The notes beneath the pieces are model-generated. The model saw only the letters and a list, made by a program, of their open reading frames with translations. It was not told the origin of the DNA and searched no databases. From positions 434,001 to 498,000 of the forward strand of contig CBDCQQ010000004.1 in the NCBI GenBank assembly GCA_965220665.1: 64,000 nucleotides of DNA, in the 5' to 3' direction. The position numbers and the translations under genes were made by a program. Below, in pieces: positions 40,965 to 50,386 of this stretch (within the stretch, counting starts at the first letter, position 1; each line of letters opens with the position of its first letter). This stretch comes from JAJDZL01 sp965220665 (lineage in GTDB: Bacteria; Pseudomonadota; Gammaproteobacteria; Arenicellales; JAJDZL01).

Positions 40965-43690
40965 CCGACGAAACTCATCAAAAGATCAAAGTAATGGTTA
41001 GCGCTGCTTTAGCTTCCGAAGAAAAACACCCAACTAAAGAACGAATTGAGACTCTAATTCAAGATTTAAGCAAAATTTATCCAATATCTGAAGGAGCAGC
41101 AAAAAGACTAGTACGGTATTTTGAGACTGTCCACGGAGTTTCAATGAATATCGGCACTATATTGCCCGGTGAAAACTTTGAACCTTGGTTGGATGCTATG
41201 CTACCCAACATCGATCCATACTATTGGGGGCGATATCGAAATTTTCTCAACCAGAAAAACCTTTCACATCAGGTGCTCGCCGCTATTGATGACAGCACAC
41301 GCCGAATTCTTGATCACCTGGAAAACCCCACTAAGGGCGGTCAGTGGCAAAAACGTGGAATGGTAGTTGGGCATGTTCAATCCGGAAAAACGGCAAACTA
41401 CATTGGGCTGATGTGTAAAGCAGCTGATGCAGGCTATAAGGTAATCATTGTTATCGCAGGAATTCACAATAACCTTAGAAACCAAACTCAAATTCGAATT
41501 GACGAAGGATTTATCGGATTCGATAGTACAAGAGCTCTTGAAAAAGCATCGAAAATTGTAGGAGTTGGGCGATTTGACTGTAAACGACGTCCTGTTTCAT
41601 TCACTAACTCTCTCATTGACTTCCAAAGAACCACAGCTAGTGCGGTCTCTGGAATTTCTTTACAGCATCTTACGGAACCAGTTGTTTTTGTAATAAAGAA
41701 AAACACAAATACTCTGAGAAATTTACTCGAATGGCTGACTGAAAATAATGCGAAGATTGGCACAAATACTGTTGATCATCCAATGCTATTAATTGATGAC
41801 GAAGCGGACAACGCGTCAATCAACATCAAACGGGGAATTGACGAAGTTTCAAAAATAAATGGACAGATTAGACAACTGCTTCAAACGTTCAGCCGAAGTT
41901 GCTATGTTGGCTACACAGCGACACCATTTGCAAATATTTTTGTTGATCCTGACAGCGATGATGCAATGTACGGTGAGGACTTATTTCCAAGGGACTTTAT
42001 TTTGAGTCTAGACCCACCGAGCAATTATTTTGGACCCCAGCAGGTATTTTCGAGTTACGAAACTAATGAACCCGCCCGATTTATTGATGATAGCGAAGAC
42101 ATTCTGCCTACAAACCACAAAATTGATTTTCAGATAACTGAACTGCCAGGAAGTCTCAAGAAAGCGATTCGAGCTTTTGTGATTGTAATTTCCATACGCT
42201 TGGTTCGAGGGCATACGTCAACGCATAATTCTATGTTGGTTAACGCCTCTCGATTCGTATCTGTGCAAAAACAATTGCGGAACGAGATTCACGAATTCGT
42301 TGAAATTATCCGCGGTAGTCTTCGTGTTAATGGAGCAAAAGCAAACAGTGAGGCAATGCTTGACCCCGAAATCGCCGAACTCTATAAGACTTTCGAGCAA
42401 GAATTTACTGAAACTTGCTCATGCACTTGGGAAGAAATAAAAACACATCTTTATGAACGCACTGCCCGAATCAGGGTGGTCGAAGTCAATAGTAGCTCTC
42501 CTGGCAGTTTGAACTATGCCGAACACTCACAAAATGGTCTCAATGTCATTGCTGTAGGCGGTTTTTCATTGTCACGCGGCTTAACTTTGGAAGGATTGAG
42601 TGTTAGCTATTATTTAAGAAGATCAATAATGTACGATACTCTTATGCAAATGAGCAGATGGTTTGGATATCGAGAGGGTTACGAAGACCTCTGCAGAATT
42701 TGGATTTCAGAAGAAGCGGCTGGATGGTACTCTCACATATCTGAGTCGATTGAAGAACTAAGAGATGATTTGAAATCGATGGAACGAGTCGGTGCGACTC
42801 CGCGACAATTTGGACTGAAAGTGCGGAGTCATCCAACCGCTTTAATTGTCACTGCTCGCAACAAAATGGGTTCAAGCAAATCTCATGTTGTTCAATTGGG
42901 GCTTTCTACAAAACTGATTGAAACACACGCTTTATCAAACAAACAAGAAGATCTCGATGCCAATCGAAATGCAGTAACTGATTTGATCAAGACTCTTGAG
43001 AACATAGATAAGTTCCCACAAAAAATCTTGAAAACCGGTACTGCAGAAGAAATTGAAAGTCGGATGGCTGAGGACGTACCAGTTTCAACAGTTACCGAGT
43101 TTTTACGACATTTCCGAAACCATAAAGAATCGCAATTGACAGATACTTGGCCTATTCGACAATACATTGAAAAACACTCCCAAGATAGATTGAGTGTTTG
43201 GGACGTGTTATTTCCAAGTGTCAATACCGGCGACAAATTTCAACTAAGAAATCGAGATTTGCTGGGAATTGAAATAACCTGTCAACGAAGAAAAAAAGGA
43301 CACACCGAACTGACTGACGGATTTTTAATTGGAAATAATCGTAAAGTTGCTACGGGAGGAATCGACATATTTGGGCTCAGTAATTCTGAAATCGAAGAAG
43401 CAAAAGATCTATTCAAAAAATCCGATAGTAGAAGACGTTCCACAAATCCAAATTCGAATTGCCCCGACCGCTTCTATCGAAAAGTGAGAGCAAAGCCACT
43501 TCTTGTTATACATCTGCTTAAAATTGGAGAAAAAAATCAACAATCTGAATACGACGAACCTGTAATCGCCTGGAGTATTAGTTTTCCAAAAATAGAAAAT
43601 GAGCAAAGAGTTGAATATCTCGTAAATACTACGTGGAGCCGTCAACACTATCTCTTGGAAGATGAAGAAGAGATCGAAGGAGATGAATGA
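40961..43690 (+). CDS. Z1-domain superfamily II helicase-like protein
   Basis: The 909-residue protein has a Walker A at residues 137-144 (VVGHVQSGKTANYIGL), a DEAD-like motif II near 277 (MLLIDDEADNASI), a motif III-like YVGYTATPFANIF near 317, and the Z1-characteristic LMQMSRWFGYREGY near 562, with GFSLSRGLTLEGL just before it. Z1 proteins are SF2-like translocases found with GHKL ATPases and PD-(D/E)XK nucleases. It is coupled to the GHKL gene by a 4-bp ATGA overlap. The C-terminal 300 residues show no further domain that I recognise. Confidence 0.9.
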   Translation: MTDETHQKIKVMVSAALASEEKHPTKERIETLIQDLSKIYPISEGAAKRLVRYFETVHGVSMNIGTILPGENFEPWLDAMLPNIDPYYWGRYRNFLNQKNLSHQVLAAIDDSTRRILDHLENPTKGGQWQKRGMVVGHVQSGKTANYIGLMCKAADAGYKVIIVIAGIHNNLRNQTQIRIDEGFIGFDSTRALEKASKIVGVGRFDCKRRPVSFTNSLIDFQRTTASAVSGISLQHLTEPVVFVIKKNTNTLRNLLEWLTENNAKIGTNTVDHPMLLIDDEADNASINIKRGIDEVSKINGQIRQLLQTFSRSCYVGYTATPFANIFVDPDSDDAMYGEDLFPRDFILSLDPPSNYFGPQQVFSSYETNEPARFIDDSEDILPTNHKIDFQITELPGSLKKAIRAFVIVISIRLVRGHTSTHNSMLVNASRFVSVQKQLRNEIHEFVEIIRGSLRVNGAKANSEAMLDPEIAELYKTFEQEFTETCSCTWEEIKTHLYERTARIRVVEVNSSSPGSLNYAEHSQNGLNVIAVGGFSLSRGLTLEGLSVSYYLRRSIMYDTLMQMSRWFGYREGYEDLCRIWISEEAAGWYSHISESIEELRDDLKSMERVGATPRQFGLKVRSHPTALIVTARNKMGSSKSHVVQLGLSTKLIETHALSNKQEDLDANRNAVTDLIKTLENIDKFPQKILKTGTAEEIESRMAEDVPVSTVTEFLRHFRNHKESQLTDTWPIRQYIEKHSQDRLSVWDVLFPSVNTGDKFQLRNRDLLGIEITCQRRKKGHTELTDGFLIGNNRKVATGGIDIFGLSNSEIEEAKDLFKKSDSRRRSTNPNSNCPDRFYRKVRAKPLLVIHLLKIGEKNQQSEYDEPVIAWSISFPKIENEQRVEYLVNTTWSRQHYLLEDEEEIEGDE

Positions 43691-44672
43691 TTCTAAAAAT
43701 CCATGGGGTCATATTGATCCACCGGTCGATGTCGAAAATGTCAATGCATTGAGGGTTGACGAGTCTCTGGCATGGGACTTGTATTGGGCGATTGATTCAA
43801 AGCAGAATTGTCTATTGATTTTGCATTGCGATGCAAACCAGAAACTTCCAGCTCGATTGCCAAATTTCAAAGGGCTTCGGATGGACCTTCAAAAAGTAAA
43901 TGACGAGCGCGTGCGTTTAATTCTACGTCTCTTGCAACAAGATCAACGCGATATCTTTTATCGACTGTGCGTTGACATCATTGAAGCAATCGAAGCGGCA
44001 CAAACTGAGTCACAATTGATTCACCGATTTTTCAATAGAACTTGGAGGTGGCATCGACTACTAAAGGGGGTAAAGGGTGGCTTGAGTCTATCCGAAATAC
44101 AGGGATTGATTGGTGAGCTAGTGTTTCTTGAACGCCATCTCCTACCGAATTTCAATGCATACTCAGCTATTCGCTTTTGGAAGGGTCCCTTTGGGAACCA
44201 TAAGGATTTCGAGTATGGAAATGTTCAAATTGAAATCAAAACAAAAAAGGATACTGCAACTGCAGCTGTCGCAATTTCTTCTGAACATCAATTAGCATCA
44301 GAGTCACCCAATTCACTGTATCTGTATGTTTTGGAAGTTCTGCAGGCAAGTCAAAGAGACATGAACACGGTCACCATTGGAGAGATTGTGAACCGGATTC
44401 GATTGAATATTTCTGAGAGCGATATTTCATCAGTTGAATTATTCGAAAGCTGCTTGGCGGCCGTTGGATATGATGTTGAACTTGATTATTCCGAAAATTT
44501 GTGGTTAATTGGACAAGAGACAGTCTATGAAGTAAGGAATAAATTTCCAAGAATTACCCCATCAATGTATCCCGTTGGAGTAGAAGGGGTGCGGTATTCG
44601 GTAAATTTGGAAGCTTGCCGCCAATATCGAGTCGATAAATCGAAATTAATCGCAGAATTATCTGCAGACTGA
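43662..44672 (+). CDS. PD-(D/E)XK motif protein (DUF4420 family)
   Basis: The 336-residue protein is of the DUF4420 restriction-endonuclease-like family: GLIGELVFLERHLLPNFNAY, then FWKGPFGNHKDFEYGNVQIEIKTKKD, which supplies the catalytic D...E-x-K. It is the likely nuclease or DNA-recognition component of the operon. The start is ambiguous: ATG 43662 overlaps the Z1 gene by 29 bp, while ATG 43683 (MNDSKNPWGHIDPP) overlaps by 8 bp and has AAGGAG directly in front. It is followed after 3 bp by the AIPR gene. Confidence 0.88.
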   Translation: MKKRSKEMNDSKNPWGHIDPPVDVENVNALRVDESLAWDLYWAIDSKQNCLLILHCDANQKLPARLPNFKGLRMDLQKVNDERVRLILRLLQQDQRDIFYRLCVDIIEAIEAAQTESQLIHRFFNRTWRWHRLLKGVKGGLSLSEIQGLIGELVFLERHLLPNFNAYSAIRFWKGPFGNHKDFEYGNVQIEIKTKKDTATAAVAISSEHQLASESPNSLYLYVLEVLQASQRDMNTVTIGEIVNRIRLNISESDISSVELFESCLAAVGYDVELDYSENLWLIGQETVYEVRNKFPRITPSMYPVGVEGVRYSVNLEACRQYRVDKSKLIAELSAD

Positions 44673-44675
44673 AGA

Positions 44676-46760
44676 ATGTTGAATCACGAACTCGAATCAT
44701 TTTCCCAAGAATTCTTTCAAGACATCGCGTCTGGGTCGCACGCTGCTGGTATTTTCAGCAGAGAATATTTTTTTGAAAAGATTTGTGAAGTGCTGATAGA
44801 GGCGGGTGAAATTAATGAATTTGTAAATGTAATGTATCGAGGTCCGAGCGGGTCTGGAATTGAGGTTGATGGATACGGTGGAAACCCAATCGAGGATAAA
44901 TCCGGTACCCTAAACCTAATAATCTCAGATTTTTTCCCTTCGCAAGAACAAAAACGTCTCACGAAAACGGAGATGGATTCCTATTTTCGACGATTGTCAA
45001 AATTCTTTAGGAAAGCCCGCGACCCGATTTGGCGAAGTTCTCTTGAAGAATCAAGTCCGGTATTTGAGCTCGCTGAATTGATTGCATTTATTTGGGATGA
45101 TCTATACAAAGTGCGATTATTTCTCATTAGCAATCGTGAACTTAGCGATCGTGTTGACGGGAGACCTAGTGAAAATATTGACGGCAAAATAGTAACTTAC
45201 AGCGTGTGGGATATCAAGCGATTATTTCGTTTTGACACGGTTGGGCGAGGGCGCGATGACATTGAAATAGATTTGGAAAAAGACTACGGTGGTGCTATCC
45301 CTGTCCTACTCGCTCAACGATCTAAATCGGAACACGAATCGTATCTAACAATATTACCTGGCACAGTTTTGGCAAAAATTTATGAGCAATGGGGAGCAAG
45401 ACTTTTAGAGCAGAATGTTCGAGTATTCCTACAAGCGCGAGGAAATGTAAACAAGGGAATAAAAAGAACCCTAGAAACAGAACCTTCAATGTTTTTTGCT
45501 TACAACAATGGAGTTACTGCCACAGCAGAAATCGTTGAACTCGAAAACGATAACGGCAGATTGAAGCTACGGAAGTTGAAAAATTTCCAAATTGTTAATG
45601 GTGGGCAGACGACTGCTTCTATTCATCTAGCGTATCGCTCCAAAATTGATCTTGAACGAACATACATTCAAATGAAACTTTCTGTCGTCGAACCTGGACT
45701 TACAGGAGAAATTGTGCCAAAAATATCTGAGTTCGCCAATAGTCAGAATCGGGTAAGTTCCTCAGATTTCTTTTCCAATCATCCATTTCATATTCGCATA
45801 GAAGAGTTTTCGCGTCGGATTTACGCGCCCTCCCCGGAAGGGACGTTCACGCAATCAAAGTGGTTTTACGAGCGAGCACGTGGTCAGTATGCTGAAGCTC
45901 GTTCACTACTAACTCAAGCAGCGCGCCGTAAATTTGATCTGGAAAACCCTCGTTCGCAACTTTTTTCGAAAACAGACCTTGCTAAATTCATTAACGTATG
46001 GCGGGAAAAACCCGACCTTGTGAGTCGGGGAGCTCAAACTAATTTTACGGAATTCGCTGACTATATCGGAAATGCATGGGAAAAAAACGCGGTGGTCTTC
46101 AATGAAAATTGGTACAAGGAAGCTGTTGCGAAAGCAATCATATTTCGAAATGTCGAAAAAATGGTATCGAGTCAAACGTGGTACCAAGGTGGTTATCGAG
46201 CCAATATCGTCGTTTATACAATCTCTAAACTAGCGATTCTTACTAGAGAGAGAAAATTGTGTTTGGACTTCCAAGAAATTTGGCAACAACAGTCACTATC
46301 GAAAAATATGGAAAATTTTCTCGCAACTATTGCGGAAGCCGTATATAACGTTTTGGTTCATCCTGATGCTGGCTTTGCTAATGTGACTCAGTGGGCAAAA
46401 AAAACGCTCTGTTGGGAAAGAGTGAAAGCAGTCAAAATTAACTGGCAACCGGATGTCGATGACATGTTTATTTCAATTGAAGAGCAACACGATCAAGATC
46501 GAGTTGCTCGAAAAGACCAAAAACTCCTCGATGGTATCAAAGCCCAAACCATAGTATTTCAAGCGGGTGGGGAATTTTGGAAAGAAGTACGTAATTGGGG
46601 AGTTGCCAATAGGATGCTTTCGCCAACCGAAGCGAGTATTTTGAAATCTGCGACTCGTGTTCCCACAAGAATTCCCAGTGAAAATCAATCAGTCAGACTG
46701 ATTGAAGTCTACGATAAACTGAAAGAACAAGGTTTCAATAAGTCTATACCGATACAGTGA
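44676..46760 (+). CDS. AIPR family protein (abortive-infection phage-resistance type)
   Basis: The 694-residue protein contains the AIPR core: MFFAYNNGVTATAEIVE, then KLKNFQIVNGGQTTASIHLAYR and EFANSQNRVSSSDFFSNHPFHIRIEEFSRR. AIPR proteins were first noted from lactococcal abortive infection (AbiQ-unrelated, AbiR-type operons) and recur with GHKL-Z1-DUF4420 modules; their biochemical activity is not established as far as I know. It is the last gene of the four-gene operon, 3 bp downstream of the PD-(D/E)XK gene, and is followed by unrelated housekeeping remnants, so the operon ends here. Confidence 0.88.
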   Translation: MLNHELESFSQEFFQDIASGSHAAGIFSREYFFEKICEVLIEAGEINEFVNVMYRGPSGSGIEVDGYGGNPIEDKSGTLNLIISDFFPSQEQKRLTKTEMDSYFRRLSKFFRKARDPIWRSSLEESSPVFELAELIAFIWDDLYKVRLFLISNRELSDRVDGRPSENIDGKIVTYSVWDIKRLFRFDTVGRGRDDIEIDLEKDYGGAIPVLLAQRSKSEHESYLTILPGTVLAKIYEQWGARLLEQNVRVFLQARGNVNKGIKRTLETEPSMFFAYNNGVTATAEIVELENDNGRLKLRKLKNFQIVNGGQTTASIHLAYRSKIDLERTYIQMKLSVVEPGLTGEIVPKISEFANSQNRVSSSDFFSNHPFHIRIEEFSRRIYAPSPEGTFTQSKWFYERARGQYAEARSLLTQAARRKFDLENPRSQLFSKTDLAKFINVWREKPDLVSRGAQTNFTEFADYIGNAWEKNAVVFNENWYKEAVAKAIIFRNVEKMVSSQTWYQGGYRANIVVYTISKLAILTRERKLCLDFQEIWQQQSLSKNMENFLATIAEAVYNVLVHPDAGFANVTQWAKKTLCWERVKAVKINWQPDVDDMFISIEEQHDQDRVARKDQKLLDGIKAQTIVFQAGGEFWKEVRNWGVANRMLSPTEASILKSATRVPTRIPSENQSVRLIEVYDKLKEQGFNKSIPIQ

Positions 46761-46797
46761 AGTAACAGAAATCGTTAAAGTATCGAACAACACATCC

Positions 46798-47352
46798 ATG
46801 ACCTAGCTTACCAATCAAATTCTCGTCGTAATGCCGTCAATGTCCGACTCTATTTTTCAGCGGACGGTCGTTCTGATTTGCATGCATGGCGAAGACGGGG
46901 CGCTTGGAATTGTCGTTGATCGTATGACTGAACTCTTTCTGGAAGATGTTCTGAGAGAACTCGACATCAAAACAAATGGCGACCCGGAGTCCAAGTTGCC
47001 TGTTTACTTCGGAGGTCCTTGTCAAATCGAGCGCGGACTTGTATTGTATGATTCCAGCATGTCGTGGGAATCAACGGTTAGAGTGGGCTCTGACTTCGGC
47101 CTGACGACATCAAAAGACGTACTTAAGGCGATTTCAGAATAATGCAGGCCTCAATGCTACATCTCGCTGTTGGGTTTTTCCGGTTGGGAAAGTGAACAGT
47201 TGGAAAAAGAAATGCTCAACAACGTATGGTTTTCAACGCCCGCGGACCACTCCGTCATTTTTGATACACCGATCCACGAAAGATAGCAAAGGGCCACCTC
47301 GCTGGTTGGCATTGACATCGAAACCAAATCTACAGTTGCGGGGAACGCCTGA
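46798..47352 (+). pseudogene. algH: AlgH/UPF0301 (YqgE) gene with three in-frame stop codons
   Basis: From ATG 46798 one uninterrupted frame of 185 codons covers an entire AlgH: LTNQILVVMPSMSDSIFQRT, ICMHGEDGALGIVVDRM, VYFGGPCQIERGLVLYDSS, FGLTTSKDVLKAISE, ISLLGFSGWESEQLEKEM, FSTPADHSVIFDTP and the terminal VGIDIETKSTVAGNA before TGA 47350. It is broken by TAG at codon 3 (46804), TAA at codon 115 (47140) and TAG at codon 163 (47284), without any indel. The consensus residues at codons 3 and 163 would be aromatic (Tyr and Trp). Length equals the family norm of about 185. Only a 103-residue internal product from ATG 46831 could be made. Confidence 0.92.
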
Positions 47353-47491
47353 CCAGATGGATAAATCAGAGTTTCCCTCCTAGCCGATGCACACGAGGCA
47401 GTCTTACCATTCCCCGACTGCCCCCTACTCCGTTTATCTTTGGCAACTTGTCGAATTTCCAAATTCATGGTCTGGATCAAAAGAAAACTTC

Positions 47492-48823
47492 TCAGGCTAG
47501 TTGCCTCAATACGGCACGGGCAGTATCGGCACCTGAAAGATGTGCACCACCAACTGTTGCCCAAATTGAAGGGTGGCAGGCTTCACCCGCGAAAAACACT
47601 CGTTCTCCAACAGGCTGTCGAAGCACTTTTCGCATTTTGTACGAGCCGGGACGGGCAGATGCATACGCTCCCAGTGTCAATGGATTCAATCCCCATGCTG
47701 TCGCTGAGCCTTTGATGTAATGTCGTTTGATGTCACTACCAAGCAAATTCTTCAACTGCCATAAGGCATAGTCAATTTTGAACGCTTCGTCTTCTGTCTG
47801 CAATTCGCGCGCCCAACTTCCTCCAACATCACAGTAGGCCAGTCCACTGCCCGCGGAATTTGCCAGTGTTCCGAATCCTTTTCCATCTTCGCCAATTTCA
47901 AAAATCAGATAACCATCTTCGCCGACTCCAAACACATCCTGCGAAAATTGAAGTGCGATGTGATCGTAAGCACCCATGGAAATTTCGTTAAATGATTCGC
48001 GCTTTTCTTCCGGGAGTTCCGGCACAAATTTGATCTGATCGGATGCTAAAACACCTGTGGAGACTGTAATGATCACTACTTTGGACTTCAGTTGACCTTG
48101 AGCGGTTTCAACCACAACACCTTGCCCGCTCCAGTCAATTTTATGAACCGGTGTGTTGAGAGACACATCGATGCCTTTTCCAAAGTGGGTAACTAAAGTT
48201 CCGAAACCACTGCTACAAAGATAATCTACGCCGTCTTCAGAATTCCACCAATCTGTAGTTGAAAAATCATCGAAATCCTTTCCCATAGACCACGGTCCCA
48301 AAATAAATTTTGCCGTATTACTCCAGCGTCCATCGACGTGTTCCGTTACTGAACTCGGTGGCACATCGCTACCTGACTTACTGGCTCTACCGATCGCCGC
48401 GCCAAGCTCATCCACGTCATTCCAAAGCATGGCAAGCTGATCACCTTCAGCTTCTTCATTGGATTCGTAAAACAACCGATAGTAATCAGGAGCAGGATAG
48501 ATGTCAAAACCTTCAGACTTGGCGTATTTGTAGTAGGGGTTTAAACTCCCGTTATGCAACCAATGAGCACCGATATCGTACGGTACGCCAAAAATTGTAA
48601 AATCCGTATAAGCACGCCCACCGATTCGGTGGGATGCTTCTACGAGCATCACGTTCTTTCCCCTTTCTATCAAGCTGCGAGCAGCAGCCAGTCCTGCAGC
48701 TCCAGCACCGATTACAACCACATCATAGTCTGCTGACCTCACTCCAAAAGCAGATTGGGGAAAGAGCACAGCAAGCCCTATTCCCATAAATTGTCGACGA
48801 GTAAATTTTTCCATAGCGTTCAA
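47492..48823 (-). CDS. Tat-exported flavin-containing monoamine oxidase family protein
   Basis: The 443-residue protein starts with a twin-arginine leader (KFTRRQFMGIGLAVLFPQSAFG), then the FAD-binding DYDVVVIGAGAAGLAAARSL, the GG-doublet SHRIGGRAYTDF, the mid-domain VVIITVSTGVLASDQIKF, and the C-terminal FAD motif RVFFAGEACHPSIWATVGGAHLSG. This is the amine-oxidase/polyamine-oxidase flavoprotein layout, acting in the periplasm. The substrate is unknown (amine, amino acid or phytoene-like). It is followed on the same strand, upstream, by the TSUP permease gene (45-bp gap). Confidence 0.9.
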   Translation of the reverse strand: MNAMEKFTRRQFMGIGLAVLFPQSAFGVRSADYDVVVIGAGAAGLAAARSLIERGKNVMLVEASHRIGGRAYTDFTIFGVPYDIGAHWLHNGSLNPYYKYAKSEGFDIYPAPDYYRLFYESNEEAEGDQLAMLWNDVDELGAAIGRASKSGSDVPPSSVTEHVDGRWSNTAKFILGPWSMGKDFDDFSTTDWWNSEDGVDYLCSSGFGTLVTHFGKGIDVSLNTPVHKIDWSGQGVVVETAQGQLKSKVVIITVSTGVLASDQIKFVPELPEEKRESFNEISMGAYDHIALQFSQDVFGVGEDGYLIFEIGEDGKGFGTLANSAGSGLAYCDVGGSWARELQTEDEAFKIDYALWQLKNLLGSDIKRHYIKGSATAWGLNPLTLGAYASARPGSYKMRKVLRQPVGERVFFAGEACHPSIWATVGGAHLSGADTARAVLRQLA

Positions 48824-48868
48824 TGCAAACCGATCAATTCAGAATTCGGCGATGGCATTTCTATCGTA

Positions 48869-49639
48869 TTACATTCCGAACAAAGAAAGTAGAACCTGTG
48901 CCGTCAAAATGATGCCAAGAATAAACAAAACCGATTTGATTATTCGACGAAAGAGAAAGATGTCGATTCGGTTCTGTAGTAATTGGCCCAAATACAGTGA
49001 ACCAGCAGCGATACCTGCAATGGGAAGTGTAGTCAGAAAAATCTGAAGCGTAAACGTTCCCGACGTGCCAAATACGGCCAACTGTGCAGCCTTTCCTGAG
49101 AAAAAGCACATATTGAAAACCTGTACCATCACAGTCTTTGCCCAACCAGATTCAAGAGAGTAAATTACAAGAATTGGTACCATGGTATTGGTCGATCCTG
49201 CTGAAAAACCAGCTACCATTCCAAAACCAAACTGTGAGATTTTCGGAAATTGCAAAGCTTTGCTCAATAACCTTCTACTGGATCGATCTGCCACAAGGTA
49301 TAAAAAAATCAGTAGTGCTAACAATAACTTGTAGGGCGTTGGATCGGTATAAACAATGACCCAAGCACCAATGACCGACCCGATCAAACACCACACTGCC
49401 AGCGGCCAAAATTGTCCCAGACTTTCTCGCCAATTACCGCCTTTGGCAATACTGAACAAATTAACAGCAACAGTCGGAATCAAGGTGATGAGGATAGCAA
49501 TCCGAAGATCAATGAAAGTGGAGAGCATGGCTGTCGACAGTAGAGGAAACCCCAAACCGATTGAGCCATGCACAAATCCTGCGAAAACGGCGATAAGTAC
49601 GAACGCTGCGTATTCGTTGAGCGAAATCACTTCAAACAT
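48869..49639 (-). CDS. TauE/SafE (TSUP) family membrane transporter
   Basis: The 256-residue protein has seven to eight hydrophobic helices and the two family repeats: FAGFVHGSIGLGFPLLSTAML near the N-terminus and GFGMVAGFSAGSTNTMVPIL at the middle. TSUP proteins export sulfite, sulfoacetate or related organosulfur anions or act as uncharacterised anion permeases; specificity is not visible. It is immediately upstream of the amine-oxidase-like gene and probably co-transcribed with it. Confidence 0.9.
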   Translation of the reverse strand: MFEVISLNEYAAFVLIAVFAGFVHGSIGLGFPLLSTAMLSTFIDLRIAILITLIPTVAVNLFSIAKGGNWRESLGQFWPLAVWCLIGSVIGAWVIVYTDPTPYKLLLALLIFLYLVADRSSRRLLSKALQFPKISQFGFGMVAGFSAGSTNTMVPILVIYSLESGWAKTVMVQVFNMCFFSGKAAQLAVFGTSGTFTLQIFLTTLPIAGIAAGSLYLGQLLQNRIDIFLFRRIIKSVLFILGIILTAQVLLSLFGM

Positions 49640-49780
49640 CAGCCAATCGATACATGCGTGCGCTCAACTTAACGACCGCTAGGTAGCCTTCACAGCAACT
49701 GGTTGGAAACAACGGTTGGTGATTTCGATAAGAGGACCGAACCAAAGCTCAGATTGGAAATGGTGCTATACCCTGAAACA

Positions 49781-49815
49781 GAAAACGGCAAAGACGTTAA
49801 ATCCTTGCCGTTTTC
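49781..49815. terminator. Rho-independent terminator-like hairpin
   Basis: GAAAACGGCAA (49781-49791) and TTGCCGTTTTC (49805-49815) form a perfect 11-bp stem with T-rich flanks on both sides. It lies between the TSUP gene's upstream end and the 3' end of the small secreted protein gene, and best serves as the latter's terminator, 75 bp past its stop. Confidence 0.7.
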
Positions 49816-49889
49816 CTTTTGTGAATCTGCTTATCGAAACACAATGTAGGTCTGAACGATTATCCAGTTAGGTGGTCATTGATTGAATA

Positions 49890-50276
49890 CTAAAGCTCGA
49901 ACCGTTTACGAATAAATGCTGTAACCGAACGACGTTCTTTACGCTCTAAATTCTCACCAATCGCACCACGTCTTTTCAGATCCTTTTTCAATTGACCCCA
50001 GACAGAAGCAACGCTTTCGGAAGTGTGTTCAAGATCGGCGTAAGGGCAACTCTCGCAAATGACATGCTCATAGAAAACTTTCTTTCCCAAGTCGTACGTC
50101 GATTTAGAGACAGTGTAACCTGATCCGTTACCACCGCCGCTACCACTTCCACCCGATGAACCTCCACCTCCATCACCTGAAGCGAATACCGCAGAAATTG
50201 CAAAGACACTACAAAGCAATAACATTGCAATGCGCAGGGAGGACGATCTGCCTAAAGAAGAAATGAATGACATCAT
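49890..50276 (-). CDS. Small secreted Gly/Ser-rich protein with CxxC motif, family unknown
   Basis: The 128-residue product begins MMSFISSLGRSSSLRIAMLL, with a hydrophobic signal sequence ending VFASG, then a Gly/Ser-only linker of about 20 residues (GDGGGGSSGGSGSGGG), then a 75-residue domain YDLGKKVFYEHVICESCPYADLE ending in a Lys/Arg-rich helix (KKDLKRRGAIG, LERKERRSVTAFIRKRFEL). The CESC pair lacks the following His of a c-type haem site, but the GKKVFYE...C..C layout recalls a degenerate cytochrome-c-like or disulfide site. I do not recognise the family. An own terminator follows and the gene is monocistronic. Confidence 0.7.
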   Translation of the reverse strand: MMSFISSLGRSSSLRIAMLLLCSVFAISAVFASGDGGGGSSGGSGSGGGNGSGYTVSKSTYDLGKKVFYEHVICESCPYADLEHTSESVASVWGQLKKDLKRRGAIGENLERKERRSVTAFIRKRFEL

Positions 50277-50386
50277 AGTTCCCAACTTTAGTGTTTCTAA
50301 ATGTTTATTCTAAATATAGATTGATCTAGCAGCTTCGTCAGCAATTTTACTAGATAAACGGAAAAAAGTATATTTGAATGCTCCTA

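Noticed and set aside
46798..47352. Alternative genetic code with TAG/TAA read as amino acids, suggested by algH and Sel1
   Set aside because: TAA and TAG are used as genuine terminators in intact genes here, e.g. tctB and the OYE gene (TAA), GT2 (TAG), with coding ending where the families end.
39402..50386. The 11-kb segment between the two IS copies as a composite transposon
   Set aside because: Each IS has its own perfect target duplication (GACTG; TCCTA), which shows two separate insertions; a composite unit would have one duplication at the outer ends only.
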